Below, piece by piece: positions 1 through 8,237 of a stretch of DNA of 12,006 nucleotides. The stretch spans positions 1 through 12,006 of the forward strand of contig CANPXQ010000016.1 of assembly GCA_947586295.1 (NCBI GenBank). The letters run 5' to 3'. The notes below the pieces were generated by a model, which did no database searches, was not told where the DNA came from, and worked only from the letters and a program-made list of their open reading frames with translations. This DNA is from an uncultured Bacilli bacterium. GTDB taxonomy: Bacteria > Bacillota_I > Bacilli_A > RF39 > UBA660. Numbering within the stretch: the stretch's first letter is position 1; the number at the start of each line of letters is the position of its first letter. The position numbers were made by a program, and so were the translations under genes.

Positions 1-1
1 T

Positions 2-916
2 CGTCTGGGTGGTCTAGCAGTTTTTTTGGCTTTTTTATTAGGTTATATGCTCTATGGAACAATATCTACGCAAATGATTAGTATTTTAATTGGTGGATTT
101 ATTATAATCTTAACGGGAATTGTTGATGATATTAGTTCCGTTCCCGCCCGTTATAAATTTTTATGTCAAATTATTGCCGGAGCGATTGTTGTTTTATATG
201 GTAAGCTTTATTTTAATGATTTAACTATTTTAGGCTTTACTTTAACTTTTCCAACTTGGATTAATATGATTTTATCAATTATATTTATTGTGGCGATAGT
301 TAATGCTATAAATATAATTGATGGGTTAGATGGTCTATCATCTGGAATAAGTTCAATTTATTTTTTAACTATTGCTATTTTAGGTTTTACTTTAAATTCT
401 TTAGGAGGACTTGATGTAATTTTATCTTTAATTATGTTAGGTAGTACTTTAGGTTTTTTAGTACATAATTTTCCACCTGCTAAAATATTTATTGGGGATA
501 CTGGAAGTATGTTTTTAGGTTTTATGATAGCGATTATTGCTTTATTAGGTTATAAAGTTACAACGATTACTTCTATAATTATTCCTTTAATTATCTTATT
601 TATTCCGATATTTGATACAATTCTTGCAATTATTCGACGATTATTAAAAAAAGAATCTATTGGTCATCCTGATAAAGAACATTTGCATCATCAACTTTTG
701 AGAATGACTTCTAGTCCAACTAAAACTATTTTAATTATATATGCAATGAATGGTATTTTTTCGCTTATTTCCATTCTTTATGTTTTAGGGGATAATAAAC
801 AAGCTATATTTATGTATGTAGCGATGATGATTATTTTTCTTTATTTAGTTTTAAATACCAATATTTTATATGAACATAAAAAGAAAGATAAAAATAAAGG
901 TGATAAAAATGCGTAA
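2..916 (+). CDS. Polyprenyl-phosphate HexNAc-1-phosphate transferase, TagO/WecA-like (5' truncated by window edge)
   Basis: Integral membrane enzyme of the MraY/WecA/TagO family. It transfers a sugar phosphate (in this family usually GlcNAc-1-P from the UDP-sugar) to undecaprenyl phosphate and so starts a lipid-linked glycan. Numbering visible codons from nt 2, the family motifs are all present: RLGGLAVF at 1-8, the Mg-binding DD at 42-43, NxxNxxDGLDG ending around 111 (D107, D110), FIGDTGS with D166, and the cytosolic HLHH at 227-230 that marks the WecA/TagO branch. Many hydrophobic segments surround them. A TTG at 26 could be called as the start, but the codons before it encode the conserved GG motif, so the gene continues upstream; roughly 40-50 N-terminal residues are missing. 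It ends eight bases inside the next gene. The exact sugar is inferred. It could serve teichoic acid as well as capsule synthesis. Confidence 0.93.
   Translation, partial: RLGGLAVFLAFLLGYMLYGTISTQMISILIGGFIIILTGIVDDISSVPARYKFLCQIIAGAIVVLYGKLYFNDLTILGFTLTFPTWINMILSIIFIVAIVNAINIIDGLDGLSSGISSIYFLTIAILGFTLNSLGGLDVILSLIMLGSTLGFLVHNFPPAKIFIGDTGSMFLGFMIAIIALLGYKVTTITSIIIPLIILFIPIFDTILAIIRRLLKKESIGHPDKEHLHHQLLRMTSSPTKTILIIYAMNGIFSLISILYVLGDNKQAIFMYVAMMIIFLYLVLNTNILYEHKKKDKNKGDKNA
896..903 (+). promoter_or_regulatory. Ribosome binding site deciding the sulfotransferase start at 909
   Basis: AAAGGTGA lies 5 nt before the ATG at 909. The in-frame ATG at 870 has no comparable site and would add 13 lysine-rich residues that overlap the previous gene, so 909 is preferred. 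Confidence 0.75.
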
Positions 917-1922
917 AATAATTGTTCCGGTTGGTTATATGGGTTCTGGTTCTTCCGCTATAACCGATTTAATTCGCGAATTTGCCGGTGTTAATAATGA
1001 ATTTGGGACGATGGAATATGTATTTTTACATTGCCCTGATGGTGTATTTGATTTAGAAGATAAACTTTTAATTGGTAATAATGCTTTAAGAGCTGATGAA
1101 GCCCTACATAGTTTTTTAAATAGAATGCATGAATTATATAATAAAAAATTTTGGTGGGTAGGCGATTATGAAAAAAAGATTGGGCCAAAATTTTATGAAA
1201 GAAGTCAAGCATTTGTTCAAGAATTAGTTAATTATGAAACTCCTTTATATTGGTATATGCAAGAAAGAGTTAATTTTTCAATGTTTCTAAAACTTCTACT
1301 ACGAAAGATAATTAAACTTATTACATTTAATAAAGTCCTTTTAGATAAACCATTAAGATATCGACCAATGTATCTAAGTTATCCAACAGATTTAGAATTT
1401 TATCAAAAAGCGCGAAATTATGTGCGAGATTGCTTAAATATGTTTGATAGTGAAAATGATATTTTATTAGATCAATTACTATTACCCCATAATTTATTTC
1501 GAATTGATAATTATTTTGATGACAACTTAAAAGTTATTGTTGTTGATCGCGATCCTCGAGATATATTTTTATCAAATAAATATATTTGGAAAGTAGATAA
1601 TGAACCCGTACCATATTCTTGTAATGTGGAAGAATTTTGTGACCAATTTAAAAGAATTCGTCAAATGGAAAAACCAGCATCAAGTAAAAAAATATTGCGC
1701 ATTCATTTTGAAGATTTAATTTATAAATATGATGATACTTTAAAAACAATAATAAAGTTTTTAGGTTATGAAAAAGTTCAACATATAAATAAAAGAAAAT
1801 ATTTTATTCCCGAAGAATCTATTAAAAACACCCAATTATTTAAGAATAAAAAATATGCGAAAGAAGCAAAATATATAGCAGAAAATTTAAAGGAATATTT
1901 ATATAAATTTCCCGAAAAATAG
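909..1922 (+). CDS. Carbohydrate sulfotransferase (PAPS-dependent family)
   Basis: A 337-residue soluble protein resembling PAPS-dependent carbohydrate sulfotransferases, which move sulfate from PAPS to a sugar hydroxyl. The N-terminal strand and loop GYMGSGSS (residues 9-16) match the 5'-phosphosulfate-binding loop. VVDRDPRDIFLS, with R214-D-P-R-D218, matches the 3'-phosphate-binding segment. Near the C-terminus, HFEDLIYKYDDTL followed by IIKFLG is the conserved late sulfotransferase block. The middle (about 90-200) is not recognisable and probably binds the acceptor. No signal peptide or membrane segment is seen, so it would act in the cytosol on a nucleotide sugar or lipid-linked oligosaccharide. 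It sits between the initiating transferase and the polymerase, which suggests a sulfated surface glycan. The start at 909 was chosen for its ribosome site. The acceptor is unknown, and a kinase-like P-loop role is less likely given the RDPRD block. Confidence 0.82.
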   Translation: MRKIIVPVGYMGSGSSAITDLIREFAGVNNEFGTMEYVFLHCPDGVFDLEDKLLIGNNALRADEALHSFLNRMHELYNKKFWWVGDYEKKIGPKFYERSQAFVQELVNYETPLYWYMQERVNFSMFLKLLLRKIIKLITFNKVLLDKPLRYRPMYLSYPTDLEFYQKARNYVRDCLNMFDSENDILLDQLLLPHNLFRIDNYFDDNLKVIVVDRDPRDIFLSNKYIWKVDNEPVPYSCNVEEFCDQFKRIRQMEKPASSKKILRIHFEDLIYKYDDTLKTIIKFLGYEKVQHINKRKYFIPEESIKNTQLFKNKKYAKEAKYIAENLKEYLYKFPEK

Positions 1923-1941
1923 AAATAGGTGAGAAGTACAA

Positions 1942-3567
1942 ATGAAAAAAATACTAGATAAATTAGCTCAAAAATTAAACTTGCAAATATTGTTTTTTAT
2001 TTTCTTAACTCCTTTTATAGATACATATGAAGAATTAATAGGAGATAAAGTTCAAATATTAGGAATAGCTTTAATTGAATTATTTAAAATTGGCCTAGTT
2101 GGTTATTTATTTTTCTTATGTATTTATCATAATCGCCAAAAAGTATATAAAATATTAAAAAAATATAAAATATGGTGGATTATTTTAGGTATTATTTATT
2201 TAATTTTTATTATTTTTCATTTATATAATGTAGCCATAATGGATAATAGTTTAATCGCAGGGTTATCGAATAATTATCTTATTGAATTTTATTATTTATT
2301 TAGAACTTATGGTTTATGTTTATTACTTTTAATTATTTTATTTTTAAATGATATTGATAAAGAAACTTTTATTAAAGATTTATCAATGTTGGGATTTTTA
2401 ATAAGTATAACAATCGTTTTATCTAATATTTTTAAAATAGGTTATATAGCTTATGATTCATCTTTATTAAAAAGTGAACCTATTAAGGGAAGCATCTTTA
2501 ATTGGTTTACAGATTTAACTTTAGAAAATGCTGATTTATATAGTACTAAAGCTTGGTTTTTTGTAACTAATCAATTATCTTTAGTTTTAATAACAACTTT
2601 AATGATATCGACTCTTTATTTAATAACTTCCAATAAGAAAATTCTTTATGTTACTTATCCGTTTAAACTTTTAGCTTCTTTAATGTTATCTACGAAAGCT
2701 TGTACTTATGGCATTTTTATTGCTTTGGGAATGCTTATTGTTGTAACTCCAGGATACAAATTATTTAAAAGAGAAAAAATAAATTATATATTACTTTTAT
2801 ATTCTTTTATATTATTATTTTTATTCCGTTTATTATTTCAATATTCACCAATTAACTATAAAATAAATATATTTAAAAGTAATAATTCCAATAATAATTA
2901 TGTTGCTGCGGATATTATAATTGATAGTGATGATTTAAAAGAATTAGATGAAGTAGATGAAGATGATAATAAATTAGTTGGTATTAGTTTATTTGATTTA
3001 GCGAAAAAGGAAAATATGACTAAAAAAGAGGAACAATTATTTATTAATCAATTTTCTAGAAATTATCGTAATTTGGGCATATATAAATTGTATGTTGATT
3101 TATATCCCGTTGAGGATAATTTAGCGTTTTGGAAAAAAACAGTCTTGCTTCCACAAAGTTCGCGGACTAACTATCGTAATTTTAAAATATTAATGTATGA
3201 AGATGTTTTAAATAAAGATAATCATAAGTTTTATGATTTAACATTTGGGTTAGGTTATGTTTCGCATTTTGAATATATTGAAAAAGATTTTATTGGGCAA
3301 GTTGCTCTAGTAGGTATTTTAGGTACGATATTATTAATTGGACCATTTATTATAATTTATTTATATTTGATCTATCAAATATTAAGAAATTTAAAAAAAC
3401 AATTTAATTTAATTAATATCTTTTTAGGTGCTACGGTAGGAGAATTTTTCTTGGCAACTTATATAGCGGGTCACGGCTTTGGTAATATTTTTCCAATGAC
3501 ATTTTTTATTGTTTGTCTAAGATGCCTAGCTTTAAATGTAATGGGAGTTAAAAATGAAAAAAAGTAG
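1942..3567 (+). CDS. Wzy-like polysaccharide polymerase / O-antigen ligase-family membrane protein
   Basis: A 541-residue multi-pass membrane protein, proposed to polymerise the flipped repeat unit on the outer face of the membrane. Hydrophobic helices cover roughly residues 15-295 and 450-535, separated by one long hydrophilic loop (about 300-450). A large loop in the C-terminal half is the hallmark of the Wzy/WaaL superfamily. Inside it, SSRTNYRNF (R408) followed by FGLGYVSH (435-442) resembles the family pattern of an arginine helix and then a G-x-G turn and histidine. STKACTYG before a helix fits the usual loop preceding the later helices. The loop also has a very acidic stretch (328-343). 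The start has an AGGTGAG site 8 nt upstream, and the end overlaps the flippase gene by 14 nt. Sequence alone cannot separate polymerase from ligase; the adjacent flippase and the operon favour polymerase. Confidence 0.78.
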   Translation: MKKILDKLAQKLNLQILFFIFLTPFIDTYEELIGDKVQILGIALIELFKIGLVGYLFFLCIYHNRQKVYKILKKYKIWWIILGIIYLIFIIFHLYNVAIMDNSLIAGLSNNYLIEFYYLFRTYGLCLLLLIILFLNDIDKETFIKDLSMLGFLISITIVLSNIFKIGYIAYDSSLLKSEPIKGSIFNWFTDLTLENADLYSTKAWFFVTNQLSLVLITTLMISTLYLITSNKKILYVTYPFKLLASLMLSTKACTYGIFIALGMLIVVTPGYKLFKREKINYILLLYSFILLFLFRLLFQYSPINYKINIFKSNNSNNNYVAADIIIDSDDLKELDEVDEDDNKLVGISLFDLAKKENMTKKEEQLFINQFSRNYRNLGIYKLYVDLYPVEDNLAFWKKTVLLPQSSRTNYRNFKILMYEDVLNKDNHKFYDLTFGLGYVSHFEYIEKDFIGQVALVGILGTILLIGPFIIIYLYLIYQILRNLKKQFNLINIFLGATVGEFFLATYIAGHGFGNIFPMTFFIVCLRCLALNVMGVKNEKK

Positions 3568-5014
3568 TGTCACAATGAATGTAATTTATAATATGCTTTT
3601 TCAAATATTTACTACGTGCTTACCAGTTATAACAACACCATATTTATCTCGGACTTTAGGTTTATATCAAAGTGGGGTTTATTCATTTGTCGATTCTATT
3701 GTTACTTTATTTACTATTTTTGGAACTATTGGTACCAGTTTATATGGTTGTCGTAAAATTGCTTATGTGCGGGATGATAAAGAAAAACTATCTATTACGA
3801 CATACGAAATAATTCTTTTAAAATTGCTTTTATTAATACCTGTGTTTGTAATTTATTTATTCTTATTTTGTTTATTTAATGAATATAGTATTTATTTTAT
3901 AATTAATATTTTAACGGTTATTGGTTCGGCTATCGAAATAAGTTGGTTCTATAATGGTATTGAAGATTTTAAATCCATTACAATTCGTAATTTTATTATC
4001 AAAATTATCTTTATTATTTGCTTATTTATTTTTATAAAAAGTCCTCGTGATTTGGGCAAATACGTATTCTTAGTTTGTACAACTAACTTTTTAGGAAATG
4101 TATCGATGTGGTTTATTTTAAAAAAATATCTTTTACCTTTAAAAAAGGTAAAATTACATCCTTTTAAACATTTAAAAGAATCTTTTACTTTATTTATACC
4201 GCAATCAGCGAATTATGTTTATTCTTTAGCTGATAAAACAATGTTAGGATATTTAACACCTACTTTAGCTAATGTGGGGGTTTATGATTATGCTTATCGA
4301 ATAGTTAAAATGATTATTAGTATTTTACAATCAATGGGTTATGTTATTTTATCTCGAATTGCTAATTTATCAGCTAATAATAATAAAAAAGATATTAAAA
4401 AATATATTAATAAATCGATTTCCTTTTCATTGTTTTTAGCTTTTCCAATGATGTTAGGAATAGTTGCGATTGCGAAAAATTTTGTACCTATTTATTTGGG
4501 AACTGAATTTCAAGAAGTATCGCAAGTTATTTTAGTTATTTGTCCTTTAATAGTTTTAACTAGTTTTAATAGTATATTGGGTACGCAATTATTACTCGCT
4601 ATAAAAAAAGATAAAGAATATACTAGAGCAACTGTTATTGGAGCAATAACTAATATCATTTTAAACTTTATATTAATTCCTTATATAGGTATATATGGTG
4701 CTTGTCTTACTTCTTTATTTTCCGAACTTTTAGTTTTCATTATGGAATTACATTATTCTAAAGAATATGTTAAACTAAAAGAAATAATAATCAATAATTA
4801 TAAGCCTTTAATAGCTTCTTTAATAATGTTTATTATTTGTAAATTAATAGGTTTAATTAATCTTAATATAATTATCGTTCTTTTACTGCAAATAGGATTA
4901 TCTATTTTTATCTATTTTGGTTTAATGTTTATTATGAAAGATAAAATATTTATCGAAATTGTCAATAAAATATTAACTTTTTTAAAAATAAAGTATCAAA
5001 TAAAGGAGTCATAA
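3554..5014 (+). CDS. Wzx-like lipid-linked oligosaccharide flippase (MOP/PST family)
   Basis: A 486-residue protein with about 12-14 hydrophobic helices and almost no extended loops, as in the polysaccharide transporter branch of the MOP exporter superfamily. It would move the undecaprenyl-diphosphate-linked repeat unit across the membrane. The N-terminus is diagnostic: NVIYNMLFQ, then TTPYLSRTLG (PYLSR at 29-33), then GVYSF in the first helices. Another typical segment is FIPQSANYVYSLADKTMLGYL near 215, where the second half begins. Length matches the family. The start is preceded by GGGAG at 3543-3547 and overlaps the polymerase gene by 14 nt. The stop shares one base with the next start (TAATG). 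Polymerase next to flippase is the standard arrangement of Wzx/Wzy loci. The substrate is unknown. Confidence 0.92.
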   Translation: MKKSSVTMNVIYNMLFQIFTTCLPVITTPYLSRTLGLYQSGVYSFVDSIVTLFTIFGTIGTSLYGCRKIAYVRDDKEKLSITTYEIILLKLLLLIPVFVIYLFLFCLFNEYSIYFIINILTVIGSAIEISWFYNGIEDFKSITIRNFIIKIIFIICLFIFIKSPRDLGKYVFLVCTTNFLGNVSMWFILKKYLLPLKKVKLHPFKHLKESFTLFIPQSANYVYSLADKTMLGYLTPTLANVGVYDYAYRIVKMIISILQSMGYVILSRIANLSANNNKKDIKKYINKSISFSLFLAFPMMLGIVAIAKNFVPIYLGTEFQEVSQVILVICPLIVLTSFNSILGTQLLLAIKKDKEYTRATVIGAITNIILNFILIPYIGIYGACLTSLFSELLVFIMELHYSKEYVKLKEIIINNYKPLIASLIMFIICKLIGLINLNIIIVLLLQIGLSIFIYFGLMFIMKDKIFIEIVNKILTFLKIKYQIKES

Positions 5015-6135
5015 TGAAAAAGAAAAAGCTATTATTTATTATTTGGTCTTATACATATGGTGGGGGAGCTGAGGCTATATTAACTAATTTAGTTAATAAA
5101 TTAGATCCTTTAAAATATGATATAGATATTATTGAATATTGGCATGCCAATATTAAAACTGAAGAGACTAATAAAAATATTCATATTTTAAAACCGATAA
5201 TTGATTCAACTAAGGATAATCATTTAAAAATGCTGATAGTTAAAATATTATTAGAACATTTTCCGAGTATCTTAAGAAAAATTTATTTAACAAAAGAATA
5301 TGATTATGAAATTGCTTTTAATATGTTAATTCCTACTTTCTTTTTAAATAAAAAAGGTAAAACGATTGCGTGGATTCATTCCGATATTTATAATTTAGAA
5401 AATAATAAATATCAATATCATTTACAAAAAAGAGCTTTTAAATATGTTAATAAGATTGTCGCTATATCGGAAAATACTTATAATTCGATAGTTCAATTAT
5501 ATCCCGAATATAAAGATAAAACTTTGATAATCAATAATTCTTTTGATTTTACCAAAATAGCGGAAAAAGTAAAAGAAAAAGCGGATATAAAAAAGACAAA
5601 GTTTACTTTTTTATATGCTGGCCGTTTGGAAGAAAGAAAAAATCCTTTTTATTTAATCGATATCGTTAAGGCTTTAAAAAAAGAAACTAGCGATTTTGAA
5701 GTTTGGATGATTGGTCACGGAGAATTAGAAAAAGCGCTTAAAGAAAAAATTAAAGAAAATAAATTAGAACCTTATCTAAAATTATTAGGTTTTAAGACTA
5801 ATCCGTATCCTTATATTGCTATTAGTGATGCAATTATAATGACTTCCTTATCGGAAGGATTTCCGACAATTATTGCTGAAGGCTTGTATTTATCTAAACC
5901 TTTTATTACAAGTCCGGTTGGCGGAAGTAGTGAATTATCTAATAATGGCAAATGTGGAATAATTGCTCATAATCAAAAAGAATTTGTTATGGGAATGCAA
6001 AAGTTAATTAAAGATAAAAAATATTATCGAAAGTTAAGTAGTAGTGGTAAAAAACATATTAGTCAATTTACTTCTCAAAGACAAATATTGAAATTTGAAG
6101 CTTTACTTAAAAGTATTGATAAAAAGGAGAAATAA
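5014..6135 (+). CDS. GT4 family glycosyltransferase
   Basis: A 373-residue retaining GT-B-fold glycosyltransferase of family GT4. The N-terminal acceptor-binding domain carries the glycine loop YGGGAEAIL (GGGAE at 16-20). A central IAWIHSD strand and VAISENTY are typical of the domain hinge side. The C-terminal donor domain starts around residue 193 with FLYAGRLEERKNP and continues with MIGHGELEKAL and LLGF. It then shows the EX7E nucleotide-sugar motif with E281 and E289 (SEGFPTIIAEG). There is no membrane segment; an amphipathic, lysine-rich surface probably docks it on the inner leaflet. It has a strong AAAGGAG site at 5002-5008 and is translationally coupled to the flippase. It presumably adds one sugar to the lipid-linked intermediate; donor and linkage cannot be read from sequence. 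Confidence 0.92.
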   Translation: MKKKKLLFIIWSYTYGGGAEAILTNLVNKLDPLKYDIDIIEYWHANIKTEETNKNIHILKPIIDSTKDNHLKMLIVKILLEHFPSILRKIYLTKEYDYEIAFNMLIPTFFLNKKGKTIAWIHSDIYNLENNKYQYHLQKRAFKYVNKIVAISENTYNSIVQLYPEYKDKTLIINNSFDFTKIAEKVKEKADIKKTKFTFLYAGRLEERKNPFYLIDIVKALKKETSDFEVWMIGHGELEKALKEKIKENKLEPYLKLLGFKTNPYPYIAISDAIIMTSLSEGFPTIIAEGLYLSKPFITSPVGGSSELSNNGKCGIIAHNQKEFVMGMQKLIKDKKYYRKLSSSGKKHISQFTSQRQILKFEALLKSIDKKEK

Positions 6136-7113
6136 ATGGATTTAGTAAGTATTATTGTACCTGTATATAATGTTAGAAAGTATTTATCTAAATGTTTAGA
6201 TTCTTTAGTTAATCAGAATTTCCCTAATATAGAAATTATTGTGGTTAATGATGGTTCTTTAGATAATTCACAAGAAATTATTACTAAATATCAAAATAAA
6301 TATCCCCATTTAATTAAAAGTTTTCTTAAAAAAAATGGGGGTTTAAGTTCTGCTCGTAATTATGGTTTAAGTAAAGCTCACGGAAAATATATAACTTTTG
6401 TTGATAGCGATGATTATGTTACTTCCGATTATATTGCGAAAATGTATGAAGTAATAAATAAAAATAATGCTGATGTAGCGATATGTAATTATTATATGGT
6501 TAAGAATAATAAAGAAAAGTTAATTAAAAATTATATTCCTAATAAAGTAGGTAGCTTAAACGAAGATAAAAAACAATTATTTAATTCTTGGGCAGTATGG
6601 AATAAAATGTTTTCGCGAAAAATAATTGAGGATCATAATTTATTATTTAGTGAAAATGTAATTTATGAAGATTTTCGTTTTACCTTAAAAGTTTTCTTAA
6701 AATCTTCTAAAATAGCTTATGTAGATGAAGCTTTATATTATTATATTTATCGTGAAAATTCGATAATGAATAGTCAAAATTTAGAAAAAAATAAAGATAT
6801 ATTAGCAGGATTTACCGATATTCTAAATTATTATCAAAAAGAAAGTGCTTATGAAGAATATAAAGAAGAAATCGAGTTTTTAGCAATTCTTCACATTTTA
6901 ATATATGCTTTAGTAAGAGTAATTAAAGCATCTAAAGGAATGGATATAGCATCTAATATATTACCTTATTTAAATTATTTAAATACTAATTTTCCTTCCT
7001 ATAAACAAAATAAATATTTAAAAACATTAAGTATAAACCATAAATTGATATATAATTTAATTAATAAAAAACAATATTTTTTATTAAAACTTTTAATTAA
7101 GGTACGAGGTTAA
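6136..7113 (+). CDS. GT2 family glycosyltransferase
   Basis: A 325-residue inverting GT-A-fold glycosyltransferase of family GT2, the kind that adds a sugar to lipid-linked capsule precursors. Visible motifs are VSIIVPVYNVRKYL at the start, VVNDGS with D39 contacting the nucleotide, and GGLSSARNYGL (68-78). The metal-binding DxD is VDSDDY (D90, D92), and YEDF around 176 supplies the likely catalytic base region. The later YYYIYRENSI is common in capsule GT2 enzymes such as EpsJ and CpsI types. The C-terminal 100 residues are helical and not conserved, and no transmembrane helices are seen. The start codon follows the previous stop directly, with AAGGAG at 6124-6129. Specificity is unknown. 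Confidence 0.93.
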   Translation: MDLVSIIVPVYNVRKYLSKCLDSLVNQNFPNIEIIVVNDGSLDNSQEIITKYQNKYPHLIKSFLKKNGGLSSARNYGLSKAHGKYITFVDSDDYVTSDYIAKMYEVINKNNADVAICNYYMVKNNKEKLIKNYIPNKVGSLNEDKKQLFNSWAVWNKMFSRKIIEDHNLLFSENVIYEDFRFTLKVFLKSSKIAYVDEALYYYIYRENSIMNSQNLEKNKDILAGFTDILNYYQKESAYEEYKEEIEFLAILHILIYALVRVIKASKGMDIASNILPYLNYLNTNFPSYKQNKYLKTLSINHKLIYNLINKKQYFLLKLLIKVRG

Positions 7114-7115
7114 AG

Positions 7116-8237
7116 ATGAATAAAATAACATTTTTAGTATTGCATTTAGGTTATGGTGGAATACCGACATCTACCATTAATACGGCTAATGCATTGTCTC
7201 AAAAATATAATGTTGAAATCATTTCAATTTATAATTTAAAAAATAATCAAACTAATTTAATTGCTAAAAAAGTAGAAGTTCGTTATTTATATAATGGAGA
7301 ACCTAATCGAGAAGAATTATATAATTACTTAAAACATTTTAAGTTATTTAAAACTTTTAAAGAAGCTTTAAAAAGTATTAAAATTTTATATTTAAAAAAA
7401 CATTTAATGATTAAGGAAATTAAAAATAATAATAGTAAAATAATAGTAGGTACCGAATCTTTTATAAGTAAATTATTATCTATATATAAAAATAAAGATA
7501 CTATAGCTATAGCTATAGAACATAGATATCATAATAATGATTCGAAATATTTAAATATTTTAAAAAATAAATATTTAAATATTGATTATTTATTTACTTT
7601 AACTAAAGATATGCAAAAAGATTATGAACGGATTATTACTAATCCTAATATCATTATTATTCCTAAAGAAGAGGTTTTAAAAACTAAAGAAAATAATCTT
7701 ATTAGCATATCGCGATTACATCCTGGTAAAAAAGTTGGTGATTTAGTTGATATTTTTACTAAAACCAAAAAAACAAAACAATTTTTTATTATCGGGGATG
7801 GGGAAGAGTATCATAATATAGAGGAAAAAATAAATAACTTAAAATTAAATAAGAAAGTAAAATTATTAGGCTATCAAAATCAAGAAAGTATTCATAAATA
7901 TTTAAATGAATCTAAAATCTTGGTAATGGCCTCTAAAACTGAAGGATTGCCAATGGTTATTTTAGAAGCCTTATCTTTGAAACTTCCTTGTATAGCGTAT
8001 GATATACCTGGATTAAAGGATTTAATTATTGATGGGGAAAATGGTTTTTTAATAAAAGAAAATGATCAAAAGACATTTGCTAGGAAAATAGATTTATTAC
8101 TGACGGATAAAAAATTATATGCCTATATGCAAAATAAAGCTTATCAAAAAGCTTTGGAATATACAGCTGTAGAAGTAATTAAAAAATGGGATGAAGTAAT
8201 AAAAAAATATCTGAAGGAGGAACAAGATGAAAAATAA
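7116..8237 (+). CDS. GT4 family glycosyltransferase
   Basis: A 373-residue GT-B-fold retaining glycosyltransferase, the second GT4 of the operon and clearly different in sequence from the first. The N-terminal loop LGYGGIPTS (11-19) replaces the usual GGAE with GGIPTS, as in TagE/EpsF-like members. IAIEHRYHN is the hinge-side strand. The donor domain begins at about residue 195 with SISRLHPGKKVGDLV, then IIGDGEEY and LLGYQ, and the EX7E motif has E276 and E284 (TEGLPMVILEAL). There is no membrane segment. It starts 2 nt after the previous stop with GAGG at 7106-7109 and overlaps the next start by 11 nt. Residues KYLNI occur twice, eight residues apart, encoded by an identical 15-nt repeat. 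It probably adds a sugar to the lipid-linked repeat unit; the exact role is unknown. Confidence 0.91.
   Translation: MNKITFLVLHLGYGGIPTSTINTANALSQKYNVEIISIYNLKNNQTNLIAKKVEVRYLYNGEPNREELYNYLKHFKLFKTFKEALKSIKILYLKKHLMIKEIKNNNSKIIVGTESFISKLLSIYKNKDTIAIAIEHRYHNNDSKYLNILKNKYLNIDYLFTLTKDMQKDYERIITNPNIIIIPKEEVLKTKENNLISISRLHPGKKVGDLVDIFTKTKKTKQFFIIGDGEEYHNIEEKINNLKLNKKVKLLGYQNQESIHKYLNESKILVMASKTEGLPMVILEALSLKLPCIAYDIPGLKDLIIDGENGFLIKENDQKTFARKIDLLLTDKKLYAYMQNKAYQKALEYTAVEVIKKWDEVIKKYLKEEQDEK
8213..8220 (+). promoter_or_regulatory. Strong ribosome binding site of the broken GtrB-like gene
   Basis: GAAGGAGG sits 6 nt before the ATG at 8227. It is intact, which shows where translation of the original gene began and suggests that the damage downstream is recent. 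Confidence 0.75.

Noticed and set aside
26..28. TTG start for the first gene
   Set aside because: The codons at 2-25 encode RLGGLAVF, a conserved part of the family N-terminus, so the gene begins before the window.
991..1212. Minus-strand open frame inside the sulfotransferase gene
   Set aside because: It lies wholly opposite a well-supported gene, has no ribosome site and no recognisable motif. It is a by-product of AT-rich coding sequence.
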